A DNA stretch of 64,000 bases from Dermacentor variabilis (taxonomy: Eukaryota; Arthropoda; Arachnida; Ixodida; Ixodidae). Below the pieces are notes generated by a model that ran no database searches, was not told the DNA's origin, and saw only the letters and a program-made list of their open reading frames with translations. The position numbers and the translations under genes were made by a program. Below, one piece after another: positions 23,530-34,684 of this stretch (the first letter of the stretch is position 1; every line of letters starts with the position of its first letter). The stretch covers positions 107,474,122 through 107,538,121 of the forward strand of contig NC_134570.1 of assembly GCF_050947875.1 (NCBI RefSeq), written 5' to 3'.

Positions 23530-23930
23530 TGGAAAGGTCGCTGCTTCTCGCAACGTCTGCCAGCAGCATCAACGAGCAGCTCCACGCTCGCCAATTCCAG
23601 GGTGTACACCGGCAACAACGCCGTGGGAGACTATTCACGTGGATTTTGCCAGCCTGCTTGATGGATGGTCATACTTGGCCATCGCGGAGGCCTCCACAAA
23701 ATAGGCGGAGGTGAAGGCCATGAAAACGACCACATCACCATGCGTTGCAGCTGCCTTTCCTTCGGTGTGCCGCGAATTATAGTGAGCGACAACGCACCCG
23801 AACTTCGTGTCCGCGCAAATCGAAGAATTTTGCACGAGAAACAGCATCAAACAGTACACAAGCGCACCATATCATCTGGCAACTAACGGCCAAGCTGAGC
23901 GAATCGTGGTAGAAACAAATCGAGCCAAAA
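23530..23930 (+). pseudogene. Ty3-type integrase core relic
   Basis: The segments PWETIHVDFASLLDGWSYL (first catalytic Asp at 23642), FGVPRIIVSDNAPEL (second Asp at 23788) and SAPYHLATNGQAERIV (Glu at 23896) reproduce an integrase DDE core, with exactly 35 residues between the second Asp and the Glu. A stop and at least one frameshift lie between the first two blocks, so it is dead. No LTRs or RT were found alongside. It is an LTR-retrotransposon fragment, most like Ty3 elements. Confidence 0.72.
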
Positions 23931-24164
23931 GAACCAAACCGTTCCGCGACCGACGTCGTTAAGCTGTCCAAGAAGAGGCACTGCCAAGTCGGCGCCTGGT
24001 CGTCGCGCGCGAGTGGCACCCTGGCCGGCGCGGGTGGGAGCAGCTTTCTGGAGCCTGCACATTCTGTTTCGCGGTGCCGACAGGCAAAGACCACGTTTGT
24101 ACTGCTAGGAAATAAACAGCTGTTTCTTTAAAAATACATGCTAGTCACCATCATCAATAAACAT

Positions 24165-24265
24165 GTTTATTGGGCTAGTTGGTATGGGGGGGGGGCATTA
24201 TTTGCACAGTAGCGCAAAAGCACACAGATGGCAAAAGAAACAGATGGGACACGGCGCTAGCGCTG
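24165..24265. repeat. possible Penelope-like 3'-end fragment
   Basis: The text GGGCTAGTTGGTAT followed by a short G run and CGCTAGCGC resembles the GGGCTAGTTGGTGTTGATC terminus of the PLE at 6232-6250. The match is short and only suggestive. Confidence 0.25.
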
Positions 24266-24482
24266 TGGGCCGTCTGTTTCTTTCTACGTCATAATAAATT
24301 TCTGCATTTATTTTTTAGTGCGTTTCTTCCAGTCATGTCTAATTCCTGGCCCATCCCCCACAATGGGTACGTGGCATATTTGATGCCCACCGTCATCATC
24401 ATTGTCATTACCGATTGCCGTACTCGAGGCACCACAGCCTGCAATCGCGGCCACCGCCCTCGCAGCAAAATTCGGAGCAACA

Positions 24483-25343
24483 ATGGCGGGCCCTCAAGCA
24501 CCGGCCACCGCCGCGAAAGCGCAGGGCATGCCCAACCAGCCTCCTCCGAACTTCTGGGACCCCATCTCGTACGAGCACGAGGAGCCGACCGACGAGTGCC
24601 GGCGCAGGGTCGGGTGCGACATCAGGGAGATCGAGTTCTATCGTGTTCCCGGAGTGTTCATCTCCGCCGACGAAAGCGACATCACCAAGATCCACGCGCT
24701 TATCTTGGGACCTCCCGGCACGCCGTACGAAGGCGGCTTCTTCCACTTCCTGATGAAGTGTCCGCCTGACTACCCCATCAGTCCTCCGCGGGTGCGCCTG
24801 ATGACCACCGAGGCCGGGCGCGTACGGTTCGGGCCGAGCTTCTACGAGAACGGCAAGGTTTGTCTAGGGCTCCTGGGTACCTCGTCAGCTGGACCCGCGT
24901 GGAGTTCTGGTCAGTGCCTCGGAAGCGTCCTGCTTTCCATCAAGTCGCTGCTGACGACCGAGAACCCCGTCGCCCAAGGGTCCGCTTTGAGAGTCCTGCC
25001 AGGGTTGGGAAGTTGGCTGAGTGGCAAGATCTGCTATAACGCCGTGCTGCAGCACGAGACCATCAGGGTCGCGGTGTGCGACGCGGTCGAGGACTGTCTG
25101 CGAGGCACGTCGGCGTGCCCACCGCCATTGAGGGACGTGATGCTGAAGTACTTCCCGCAGTTCTACGGCGAGTACGAAAAGGCAGTCAAGAACCGACTGC
25201 ACCTGACCGGTTCTCGCATGAACGACTCCAACGAAGCAGGTGTTCCCACGTACCAGTTTGACGCGCTGCTTGAACGACTCGTGGAGCTGCGCGAAAGGGT
25301 CAAAGTGGCGAACGGAGCGGCCGCCGAAAAAGCAAGCAAGTGA
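24483..25343 (+). CDS. UBE2Z-like ubiquitin-conjugating enzyme E2, intronless
   Basis: A 286-codon frame from ATG at 24483 (context AACAATGG); an in-frame TGA lies upstream at 24381 with no ATG between. UBE2Z (USE1) accepts ubiquitin or a related modifier from UBA6. The E2 fold is clear: IHALILGPPGTPYEGGFF, CPPDYPISPPRVRLMTT, then FYENGKVCLGLLGT with the candidate active Cys at residue 127. The usual NPNFY segment reads GPSFY here. The UBE2Z-specific C-terminal part is present (HETIRVAVCDAVED and RLHLTGSRMND). The long low-complexity N-terminus of the vertebrate protein is lacking. It is GC-rich, has no frameshift or stop, and sits among dead elements, so it may be a functional retrogene or a diverged family member. 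An acceptor-like TTTATTTTTTAG at 24307-24318 could mark a 5' leader intron. Confidence 0.85.
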   Translation: MAGPQAPATAAKAQGMPNQPPPNFWDPISYEHEEPTDECRRRVGCDIREIEFYRVPGVFISADESDITKIHALILGPPGTPYEGGFFHFLMKCPPDYPISPPRVRLMTTEAGRVRFGPSFYENGKVCLGLLGTSSAGPAWSSGQCLGSVLLSIKSLLTTENPVAQGSALRVLPGLGSWLSGKICYNAVLQHETIRVAVCDAVEDCLRGTSACPPPLRDVMLKYFPQFYGEYEKAVKNRLHLTGSRMNDSNEAGVPTYQFDALLERLVELRERVKVANGAAAEKASK

Positions 25344-25476
25344 TTCGAAGGGACACATCATGAGTCCGACAGACGTGCAGTGGAAAACGCGCTTGGACGT
25401 CGATGCTTGCCCCCGGCTATGGACTACAGGAGTGATATGTGTGTCAAGAAGAAGACCTCCTCGAACAACATTTCAA

Positions 25477-25482
25477 AATAAA
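25477..25482 (+). promoter_or_regulatory. polyadenylation signal of the UBE2Z-like gene
   Basis: AATAAA lies 134 bp past the stop codon, followed by TTTTGTG, a usual GU-rich downstream element. No genomic poly-A tract follows, so a recent retroposed tail is not visible. Confidence 0.6.
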
Positions 25483-25490
25483 ATTTTGTG

Positions 25491-27002
25491 AGTCATGCAT
25501 GGAAGGCGCTATATAACCGCAGCACTTTCCGCCTACCGAATCTGTCTACTGTACATGGCTGCGCTCTGCAGGCAGCTCCGTGGCCAGGGATGGAGGGAGG
25601 GGTACACCGAGCACCTTTGAACGCATTTGAAATAGCCAGAGATTTGCATCAGAGCTCACAAGGCTTCATTTGTCGACAAAGCTCACATTGCGTCTTAACG
25701 CAGCTGTGTGTGCTCTATAGATACTACAGGCTTATGGAAACGGGCACGTCGCAGAACAGAGGTACCACGCAAGGTACGGCCAGCTTATTGCTTTATAGGA
25801 CATTCATCGATGCCTCGATTGGGAAGTGCAATTAATAGTGTACTTGCAAGGGGAATAGAGGCCTGTCTGCCGTTTTGCTTTCAGGTACCTCGCATTTGTA
25901 CCGCAACAGAAAGTCTACCATACAGTAGGCTTCCTGGGAGTGCCACTTAATGTAGGCCATGACAGCGGGTACAGCAGACCCCTTTAGCCGCAATCGTCAC
26001 GTAGCACGTTAATTTATGAACAGGCAACTGGCTAATAAGCCCTCCCATGGTAACTCAAGGCGTCAATTTGAGTAGCGCAGGCTAACACTCCCTGAACGAG
26101 AGCTAGTACACATACGGCATCGCACGCTGTAATGGTTAGGGTCGGGCATGAAACAGAAGGTAGCTGGCTCATGCCGTCGTCCAACTCATCCACGCTGAAG
26201 ACGTTGTTGAAGGGAGAGGCTTGTTCTCATCGAGAACGAGGAATATGGGATTTATTTACGGTGTCCACATGGAGAACGTTGCAGTTCATCAGTCTAACAT
26301 GACTGAAAGAGGAATGCACACTGAGGAGCCGCCAACGGCTCCTTAAATGCACTGTGTCCTCCCTAGATCCCTAGGTGAGGGAAAACGGCCGTTCGACCAA
26401 ACGCAGCGTCCAAAGACATCGTAGCCGACCCGCCCTTCAGGGGCGGGTCGGACTCCACACAGCCTGCACTGACCACACAGATGTGAGTGGGTTCTCGCAG
26501 ACACGGTGCTTGACCCGAGAGGCGCCTCTTTATCCCAGAGTCGACCTTGCAGTCAGTGGCCGCGGCGTCTGTCCATTGACTGACGACTTCTAAGCTTCGT
26601 AGACGGCACCGCGAAGCACCTCGTCCTCGAAATTTCCCTGCTCCAACCAAACCTTGACGGTGAAGGCTTACACACTAACAATACTTGCTCCGCCGACTAC
26701 GTCCACACATCTTGGCGCCGTCCCCCGGTTGACGCGGCTCATTCTTGTCTTCACAAAGCAGGTTGTCGCCGCAGCAGACATCCCTGCGCGGAGCGGCTGG
26801 GGATGCGGCGCATTGTCCGTCCTTTCAGAGCGAGTCGTCGCAACAGACCTGGTGGCGCCTTTCCATTGGTCGCTTCCCGGAAGATCGCCAGCCCCCGCCG
26901 GTCAAACGTAACAACGCGTAATGCAGAAAATAAGAGTTCGGCTCCCACCGAGGGCAATTTGTCTTTTCGTCCAGTTTCATTTCACTTTTCCGTATTAAAA
27001 CG
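25491..27002. other. mixed-composition DNA, no gene; small hairpin
   Basis: No recognised domain. A short perfect inverted repeat, CCGACCCGCCC and GGGCGGGTCGG, lies at 26425-26451 with a 5-base loop. The block 26730-26905 is GC-rich without coding signal. Confidence 0.35.
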
Positions 27003-27055
27003 AAGCTTTAAAAATTTGGAGGACGCTTAAGCTTCGCCTTTAAGAGTGGAACTCG
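27003..27055 (+). repeat. dispersed motif TTTGGAGGACGCTTAAGCTT
   Basis: The word recurs, with small changes, at 32938-32980 (plus), 33700-33760 (minus) and 45886-45935 (minus), always next to AAGAGTGGAAC. It marks one terminus of a GC-rich inverted-repeat family in this region. Confidence 0.7.
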
Positions 27056-27684
27056 ACATCATTAAAAGATCCCTGACTGCTTCTCAGACTTCCCGACAAC
27101 TGGAGCGTATGTAACCGTAATGTTTATCGGGAAACGCTGGCCGCAAACGCTGTGCACGAAGGTGGGCCTTGTGGTAGAAACACGGCCTCTTGCGTAGGCC
27201 GCGATGCGGCGGAGGCGAGCGCCAGCTGGAGGTATTGTAAGGAACCGGGCGCGCCGCCCCGTGGCCCCCGTGACACCCACTCGCAGGCGTGCGCCAATGG
27301 TGGAGGCCGCGGTCGGTCTGTGAATTGTGGAAACGATGGAGAATGGGTTTCTTTGAGTTTTCGCGCAACAGAATTGTTTTCTCGTAGACAAATTACAATT
27401 AAAGAGCTATCATGCCTGTAGGTTGTATGTATGTCGTAGTTTACGATTTTTCCACGTATTTTAGCTTGAGAAATTCAATTATTTCAGTAAATTCCTTCCG
27501 TCACATGGGTGGCCTGGTAATGGGTGGTTCGAAAATCTCTTTTTCAATGCGACGTCGGACACCGGACGCTGGGCGCCGACGCGGGACGCCTGACGCCGAC
27601 ATCGGATTTTCTGCGACACGGACTCCTGAATGTCATCGCGTTAATAAGCTCCCCCTGCGCCTTTCCTGCTTACTGTGGCTGCCG

Positions 27685-27701
27685 CCTGCTGCTGCTGCTG
27701 C

Positions 27702-27786
<85 letters not shown>
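27685..27786. repeat. compound CTG / CTTG microsatellite
   Basis: A CTG array with one interruption (27686-27750) passes directly into about nine CTTG units. The long Leu/Cys frames across it are artefacts. Confidence 0.95.
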
Positions 27787-27819
27787 CAGTCGTCGTCGAA
27801 TAGCTCTGATTCGGATGAA

Positions 27820-28190
27820 TGGGTATGGATGTTATGAGCGTCCCCTTTGGAATGGGGCGGTGGGTTGCGCCACCAAGCTCTTGCTATTATACTGCCTAAT
27901 GTCCTACCTAGGTTAAACAATAAAAAAGGAAAAAAAAACACTGAACTACCCCACCTAAATTTTCTGATCCCCTATTTCGAACTATGCTTTTGTGCACCTC
28001 CGTTTTTTGTCGTTTCCCTACTTTTCTTTCACCAATCCTCTAATCGCCTCTTACTAATGCCTATTGCGGACATGTTTACTTTTCCACTGCTCTCGCTGAA
28101 CCCAAGTGCTTCAAGGAGACCAGTGGCGCCTAAATCGACCGCTGGGTAGACGTCTTCACATTCTAATAAAACATGCTCCATAGTCTCCCT
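27820..28190 (-). mobile_element. LINE family B, 3'-end fragment (copy 1)
   Basis: The minus strand ends in ATAACATCCATACCCATTC, the same 3' tail as the longer copies at 35696 and 48676. It contains the last codons and 3' untranslated region only. The 5' truncation near 28190 falls within the segment encoding the Cys-rich tail. Confidence 0.8.
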
Positions 28191-28195
28191 AGCTC

Positions 28196-29330
28196 CCTAG
28201 TCTCCCCGGGTGTGGGACGGCGGCGGCATCTAGGAGCGGTGGCTCATACTACGCCTACGGCACTGGCAGGCAGACGGGGAAGCCGACCTGCGCATGCGGG
28301 TCGTTGGCCGCTGGTTGAGAAAGAAGGGGTCCGCGACGCTGATCTACGTCACCTACAGTAAATTCTAGGTGTCATTGCGCGGAGAGCCGTGATGAGACGG
28401 GAGAGAGGGCACCGGAGGAGATCGCCTCACGTCGTGCATGCGTTGCGACGCGTGGGCGGTCGCATCTGCACCTTCAAGAGGACGTCGGACACCCCAAACA
28501 AATGGCGCATAAATCCAGCTTGCCTCTTTCAATCCCTACAACTTTGGTCGCGTTCAAAGGTGCACTGCATTTCAGAGTACCTCGTTCGGGGGCATCCTTG
28601 AGCCAGATGAAAATGTGCGGGTGAACACTGCTTCGTAAGCTTCACTGCATATATATTACAACAGGGCACGTTGGATCTGCTTCATTTCAGAGAGCACCTC
28701 TTAGGCACCCGTTTCTGTGGCAAGCGTCGGCGTTACCGGCATAACCAAGCGAACTAGCAAAGCGAAAGTTGAATCCACTGTTATCTCCCCCTTGCCTTCC
28801 TTGGCTTCATCTTTTTCATTGTCTATTTGCTTCATATCTCCTTGATTGTGAACTTGTGACCACTGGTCTTCACTGGTGGTGACTCACAAAAACGACTGAC
28901 CTCTACTAAACCGAGCCTCTCAGTTCTCCGTCTTTATCGACGGCGTGTCACCTGAAGGCCGAGCATGCTGGGTGCCAAGACTAACTCGTCAGGGATATGC
29001 GGAAGTCTCATGGACTGTGTTGTAAAATATTCAAATGTCCTGGAAACCTAAGTGCTTTGCGGCACGCTACTGGAATGCCATCGGAATGTTTCAGTGGGTC
29101 TCTAGTATGTACGCGTCTAACCGCGAGGTCATTTTTTTTATTTAATTTTGTTCTTGAGATATTTTTACAGCGAAGCTGTATATGGCTTGCCCGGCAAATT
29201 TTCTGCGTCCGTGCGTGTACACCGTCGCGTCGACAAAGAAATTTCGTCTCCAGAGCTAGTGTAAAAGAGAATCTAGTCTTGTAGTTTCATTAGCATGAGT
29301 GTCAGCACCAATGATGGATGACTCATTGTT
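28196..29330. other. no gene seen
   Basis: Mixed sequence. A short word, TTTTTACAGCGAAGCTGTAT at 29163-29182, recurs at 63059-63077 and is a dispersed-repeat edge. No coding domain. Confidence 0.35.
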
Positions 29331-29334
29331 CATC

Positions 29335-30400
29335 CGAGATTGGTCACACAATATATGCTGACGACCTCACCATCTGGACTACAGGAGGGTCGGCAGGCAA
29401 ATAGCAAGACGCTCTGCAAGAAGCGGCTGACAAAATGGAAAAGTACCTGGAAGCATGTGGACTGACGTGCGTACCAGAAAAGTCGGACGTCTTGGTGCTA
29501 AGAAATCGCTCAAGAGGTCGACAACTGCAGCAGATACCGCAGAACCGGAAGTAAAGGTAGGAGGCATCATGATTCCGCATGCTACGACGCTTTGCATCCT
29601 CGGACTCCTGAGAAAGAGGACGGAGCCGGGGAAGTAGAGTTGCAAAATATTCAGGGAACAGTACAACAAATAGCCCACCTGATCAAAAGGGTGACGAGCA
29701 AAAGTCACGGGCTTAAGGAAGTATACTACACGAGAATGACGCAAGCGTTGATCACGAGCATCGTCAGGTACGGGATCCGATACGTTGACATGAAGAACAG
29801 TTGAGACAAAATCAACACCCTCATCAGAAAAACGGACGAAATTTCCATGGGCCTGTCACCCTCCACGTCTACAGCAAAATTACCCAAAATGGGGGTGCAC
29901 AACATATGGGAGGAGCTCTTGGAAGCGCCCAACGTCAACCAGCTGGAGAGACTAAAGCTGACAAAGACGGGAAGGGCCCTGCTCCAGGATATGCGCTACA
30001 AAGTCGAGGCTGAGAGGCACATATACCTCAGCGTATCCCGCACGAGATCAGAGACAAGCCACACGTCAGTAACATAGCCAAGAACATGCATCCCGAGTAC
30101 GACAAGGGAATTGGAGACTGGCGAGAATACAAGTGCCCAAGCACATAGTCGAACGAACCAACAATAAAGAGGAAAACCTGACGTGCACGGACACAGCGGC
30201 GTACAGAATAAACGACCGATTTGCAATCAGCGTTGTGGACGAGAAGGGCAAAGAACTGACAGTGATGTCCACACGAGCCAAGGACTCGAGCACAGCGAAA
30301 GAGCTGAGCATAGCCTTGGCCATCGCAACTTGCAGGAAGACCCTGGTTACCGTGATTACGGACTCGCAATAGGCGTGCAGAAGGTGTATGAACGGAAGAA
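29335..30400 (+). pseudogene. I-type LINE relic: late RT plus RNase H
   Basis: Starts within the RT at IYADDLTIWTTGGSAG (29355) and continues with CGLTCVPEKSDVLVLRN. After frameshifts and deletions it resumes at 30170 with an RNase H segment: CTDTAAYRINDRF, ELSIALAIATCRKTL, VITDSQ. The close relative at 59690-62740 shows the same order. Many stops show it is inactive. Confidence 0.8.
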
Positions 30401-30428
30401 TCGGAAAGGCAGCAAATTTAGGTCTTAA

Positions 30429-31125
30429 AAGGAAGCGTTAGCTCGGGCCCAACTCCGACGCGGCCTATTCAAACACATGTAAAACGCAAAAACGCTTTTC
30501 TGGGATAACCCCTGGACCGATATTAATGAAATTTGTTGCATTTGAAAGAGAAAGTTGGATTATAGTGACTGTTGGAAGCGGAATTTCGATTTAGGGCCTG
30601 AATTTTATGATAGGATTTTCAAAATTCGAAAGTTTATAAATATCTACGCATCAAAAATAGACATCGCGGTTCTGTAAATGGCATCCTTTAGATCATTCAA
30701 AGCGGACAAATTCGATATGTCATTTTATATCTTACGTGAATTTGTTACGTTTGCGCAAGGGTTCTGCAAAAGCTGTATTTCCATATTACTATTTTTTTTT
30801 GAGATTCATGTGTAACATATCAATTTTGTCCGCTTGAGATGTACTATCAGATGCAATTCACAGAATTGTGATATCATTTTTTCCTTGCTGAGTTAGAGAG
30901 TTGTAAACTTCATAGTGTCATTTTCTGAAATTTTTCGATGTTTGCCAATTCTTTATAAAAAAATTGACGATATAAATAAAAAATTGGAAACCAACAGTCA
31001 CTAGATTTTAAGTTTTTTTTTAAATGCAGTAAACCTCGTCAAATTTGGTGCAGTGGTTGCCGAGAAAAACGAATTAACCTTTTACATGTATTTAGGTAGG
31101 AGCACCCGAGCTAAAGATTCCTCTT
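30429..31125. mobile_element. AT-rich inverted-repeat element of about 0.7 kb
   Basis: The left end reads AGGAAGCGTTAGCTCGGG and the right end, reverse-complemented, reads AGGAATCTTTAGCTCGGG. Both are followed about 30 bases in by ACATGTAAAA. The interior is AT-rich with no open frame. It looks like a non-autonomous DNA element. No clear target duplication is visible. Confidence 0.6.
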
Positions 31126-31447
31126 GAATTATGGACGAAATTTCTGCAAGGAAATGACTGGCGCGATTTTGCCGCGCATCCCTGAAACACAATTTGTGAA
31201 TGACAGAAGCAAAGCCTGCTGACCGCTGAAATACCTCTTCTTTACCTCTGCCTCCTCCTTTCCCTACTCCCTCCACAGTTGTCGCATCTATGAAGCGCAA
31301 TAGTTCACACAGCTGAAGCAACGTACGTTGACCATGTTCTGCAGCAAAGGTGATGTAGAGGTGTCTGTGAACACCGCCCAGCTGGATGCCTGCGGGATGC
31401 GGTCATCGGACAGGGGTGTTGGAGGCTTTCGGCTAATTACGTGGTCA

Positions 31448-31690
31448 TCAGTGTCGAAGAGTAACGAGGTGGGAGGCTTGAGGAGACAGCTGCTTGAACG
31501 CCGTGCCAACATCTCTGTCGCGCTCGACTTCGTTGCGGCTAAAGACGGGAATGTCGTCCATGAGGTTGACGACTCCTGTTAGCCCGCTGACGATTTCGGA
31601 CATGCGCATTTCGAAGTACTTCGGTGCTGACGTTACGCCGATCGAATGGGAGTCTTGCGAAGCGTCGTCAGCTATTGGCATATCGGGGAG
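31448..31690 (-). pseudogene. Ty3-type reverse transcriptase relic
   Basis: The minus strand reads GVTSAPKYFEMRMSEIVSGL followed by GVVNLMDDIPVF, matching the Ty3 RT block around the catalytic YxDD (here LMDD). About 80 codons survive, with no flanking integrase or LTR. It could be the same family as the integrase relic at 23530, but that is unproven. Confidence 0.6.
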
Positions 31691-31691
31691 A

Positions 31692-32850
31692 GAGTGATAT
31701 GGTGGAAGCCTGAATATGGGGCATCTAGTCTTGAAACAACTGTTGCCTCACCTAGCTGTTAGCTCGCCCCTTTTCCGTTCATACGAGTCCTCCCAGTACA
31801 TACTTTCAGCGTTTTCTGTTTACATAATACAGTCTTCGTTCTTGAATCAAATATGCTTTATTTCTTCTTTCACGTTTTTCGCATTAATTCATAGTACCGC
31901 CTTGACGCAAAATAACGTAATATCGAAAGCGCGTCCAACGCTTCGAAGCTGCCTGCTGTTTTCGTGTCCCATTCACGTTCAGTGAAAAATGAAACATTTA
32001 ATGTATATTATTAAAATGTACTTGTACGGCGCGCTTTCACACACTCCTCGGCAAAGTTGAACTTAAGAGCCTGCCCACCCTGAGCTGCGGCCACTACTAC
32101 TTCAGACCACCTCGGCAACGTTAAAGCTGATTAAAAAAAAAGAACCGGCTGGAATATCGAGCGTAGCTCTCTTCACTGTGCATTTATTTAACGCCAACTA
32201 ATCCTGACAAAATTTCAACTCTTTGAAAATCCGCCAAGTGAATGTAATGCTGTTCCAAACTTCAAAACTCGTTACACGACATTGTCGAAAGACGGCTGAA
32301 CGCCGATAAAAAAGCTAGGAACTAATTACGTCAGTGGAAACCACAAAGATGCTGTCACGTCCTAATGACACGCATAAATTTAAGTAAGCGTGCCGTTTCA
32401 TTCACGTTAGGAGAATTGTAATTGCTCCAAAGAAAAATTTTGTGACGAAGCAGGCGTGCGCAGTCCGTCGCGCCTCCAGTGCACGCCACGAACGCGCAAG
32501 CAGCCGCCTGCGTAACGCATATCCAGATGCGCCGACACAACGTTGCCGACAGCGTCACTCCGACTCGGGCCGGCTCCGGCGGCTTAAAGCTTTACGGCGG
32601 TAACTTTATAATTTGAAAGTACTGCCCCTCTTTGGAGCTCTGCCGACGCTGCACCACCTCCTCGCCTCCTCCTCGACCCTTGCGCGTACCCCCCAACCTT
32701 TCCTTCCCATCAACTAGAATCTCCTTCTCTCTCTCTCTCTCTCTCTCCGAGGGAACCAGTTTTGCGTCCGCTTTCCTGCACGACAATTGGTCTCCTTGCC
32801 GTTGTTGCCCTTGCAAACCCGCGGATCCTGCGTTTTGCTTTCTGGTTGGC
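31692..32850. other. no gene seen; (CT)n at 32726-32747
   Basis: AT-rich to 32400, then GC-richer. A 22-bp CT dinucleotide run is present. No domain recognised. Confidence 0.4.
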
Positions 32851-33387
32851 GCCATTTTAACGCGACAGCGTTAAGGAGCTCGTGTTGCAGAAAAGCCGGT
32901 GTCGTCGGCATCGGCGGCGTTGACCGTGAGCGAAAAATTGGAGGACGCTTAAGCTTAGCCTTCAAGAGTGGAACGCGACAGCGTTCCCGTCGACCCGCCA
33001 AGGGGTGTAAGACAATGGGATACGGCGCAGCGACTACGCGCCCCGCATCGGACGCGGTGAGCGTCGAGCAACGCAGCGTTCGGCGCGACAACGATATGTG
33101 CGCCTGAGCAAGCGACGCACGCCTGAGCCTTAGAAACAGCTCGTTTCTAAGGCAACACCGCGTTCACTAGAGGCGCTTTTAAACTGCTTCGAAGCATGCA
33201 ACTCGTGGCTCAGTGGTAACGTCTCCGTCTCACACTCCGGAGACCCTGGTTCGATTCCCACTCAGCCCATCTTGCAAGTTGTTTTTATTCATAAAGTGCC
33301 TGCTGGGATTTATCGCTCACGGCCAACGCCGACGACACCGGCTTTTCTGCGACACGAGCTCCTTAACGCTGTCGCGTTAAAAATGGC
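32851..33387. mobile_element. 537-bp inverted-repeat element with internal tRNA-like segment
   Basis: The arms 32851-32909 and 33328-33387 are near-perfect inverted repeats of about 59 bp, with tips GCCATTTTAACGCGACAGCG and its complement. Inside lie the GGAGGACGCTTAAGCTT motif and a tRNA-like segment (33201-33268). A related copy on the minus strand (44890-45128) shares the right half, including the tRNA-like part. The combination of long inverted repeats with a Pol III-like head is unusual and may be a composite of two elements. Confidence 0.65.
33201..33268 (+). repeat. tRNA-like segment
   Basis: A-box-like TGGCTCAGTGGTAACG, a stem TCTCCG/CGGAGA around a TCTCACACT loop, and B-box-like GGTTCGATTCCC. 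The acceptor stem does not pair, so it is tRNA-derived and not a functional tRNA gene. The minus-strand copy is at about 45010-45075. Confidence 0.6.
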
Positions 33388-33770
33388 GAAAGGGTTCTCT
33401 CGAACCCTCGTGTTTAGGCGACGCGGCTCCTCTTTCCGCTCACAGCGCGATTCCTAGGCGCAGCGTCCGATGCGGGACGCCTCTGACGTGATGGCTGCGC
33501 CGTAGCGCGTCTGGTGGGAAAGCGTCCTCTGCGATGTGTGCCGTGCTGCTGGCGAGGAGTCATGCGTCTGCGTGGTGCTCCTGGAACAAATAGAGAAAAG
33601 TTGTGCTTTGGGATTAGAAATGTTGTATATGAAAACTATATATTTGTGTGACTCAAGAGCATGCCGAGTGAATGAGTGGGCGGTGCGAAAGGGGTGCGAT
33701 AACGCTATCGCGTTCCACTCTTGAAGGCGAAGCTTAGGCGTCCTCCAATTTTTTCTCCTTCGCTCGCGGC
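33388..33770 (+). repeat. GC-rich repeat unit, copy 1 (partner at 45464-45935)
   Basis: From TCGAACCCTCGTGTTTAGGC through GCAGCGTCCGATGCGGGACG to GATAACGCTATCGCGTTCCA and GAAGGCGAAGCTTAGGCGTC, this stretch is matched at 45464-45935 in the same orientation at roughly 90 percent, with different insertions in the middle. No coding content. Confidence 0.75.
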
Positions 33771-33821
33771 TGGCTCGGCGCAGCGAACGCCGCACGCTGT
33801 TTCCTGCGCTGTTGTGCTAGC

Positions 33822-34030
33822 GCTATGCCGCGCATATAATTGTAGCAAGAAGCCTGAAGATCGTTATACAGTTTTTTATGATACCACAAGGAAAGCGTGA
33901 CGGCTTGCATACGAAGCAGTGGCTGCAGAACATTGGTCGATAAACGTTCCGACAAAGAACAGTGCTGTTCGCGAGATAAGGCGTCTTTCTTATTGCTCGT
34001 ATCGAAACATCCCCTAGTGCTTCATTCATT
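33822..34030 (+). pseudogene. possible decayed THAP domain
   Basis: The reading AYNCSKKPEDRYTVF shifts frame in a T run to FFMIPQGKRDGLHTKQWLQ and NIGR, which follows the THAP order (Cys pair, FxxxPxxK, Trp). A degraded segment resembling ACAGTGCTGT near 33960 matches the second Cys region of the THAP exon at 10917. Frameshifts and stops make it non-functional. The match is weak. Confidence 0.35.
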
Positions 34031-34684
34031 TTACTCTTCCGGCCTGCTCATCGGCGTTTTTGCTGCCACAATTTGTACATTGCATTAAAATGGGGTCGTC
34101 CTCCATATGCTGAATATTCTGCTGGAACTGATGACCTCGTACGTCAATTGTTATTCAGTCGGAAATGCAGCGCTATAGGTTCTGCTTTTCGCTGTGAACA
34201 ATTATGTGTGAAGATACAGCCTCTCGATCGCACCTTTAGTGACTGTTCAGATCCGTTGCCTGTTTTACTGAAAATCGAAATGGCGGCTTGTAGAGGAAAT
34301 TTTATTCCAGCTTACTTAGATGTGTGCGTCAGTCACTTAGATACAATGAATGCAGGCCCTGAAAATATTAGTGGCAAGTATACCTGTGGCATTGCGGGTG
34401 ATGAGTGCGAGCCAGTCTACATTGCGTTTTTAATGCGTAAGCATTCTTTGTCGAGTACCCCAGCCCCTCATGCGAAAAGTGTGGTGTCTTGTACCTGCAC
34501 AAAAATGCGTGATTTGCAAACTTAAGACCTTTAACCGTTTTAATAGCGTAAAAGCAATGATTACTAGCTTTATAAGTGATAAAGAACAATGTAACCCCCC
34601 TTCCAAAAAATACTAAATATAAAAGGAGGATACCTACAGATGTACATAGGGCTAATTAGATCATGCATGGGAAAGCTTATAGTA

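Noticed and set aside
27412..27916. Leu/Cys-rich frames of 130-140 codons
   Set aside because: They are translations of the CTG/CTTG microsatellite.
23378..31690. Linking the integrase relic (23530) and the RT relic (31448) as one LTR retrotransposon
   Set aside because: They lie 8 kb apart on opposite strands with the UBE2Z-like gene and other elements between, and no LTR pair was found.
33201..33268. Functional tRNA gene
   Set aside because: A- and B-box-like words are present, but the acceptor stem does not pair and a second copy sits in a dispersed repeat at 45010-45075.
34073..34525. 150-codon frame that could be a small gene
   Set aside because: It opens with TTG, not ATG, has no recognisable domain and follows a decayed THAP-like segment; nothing supports expression.
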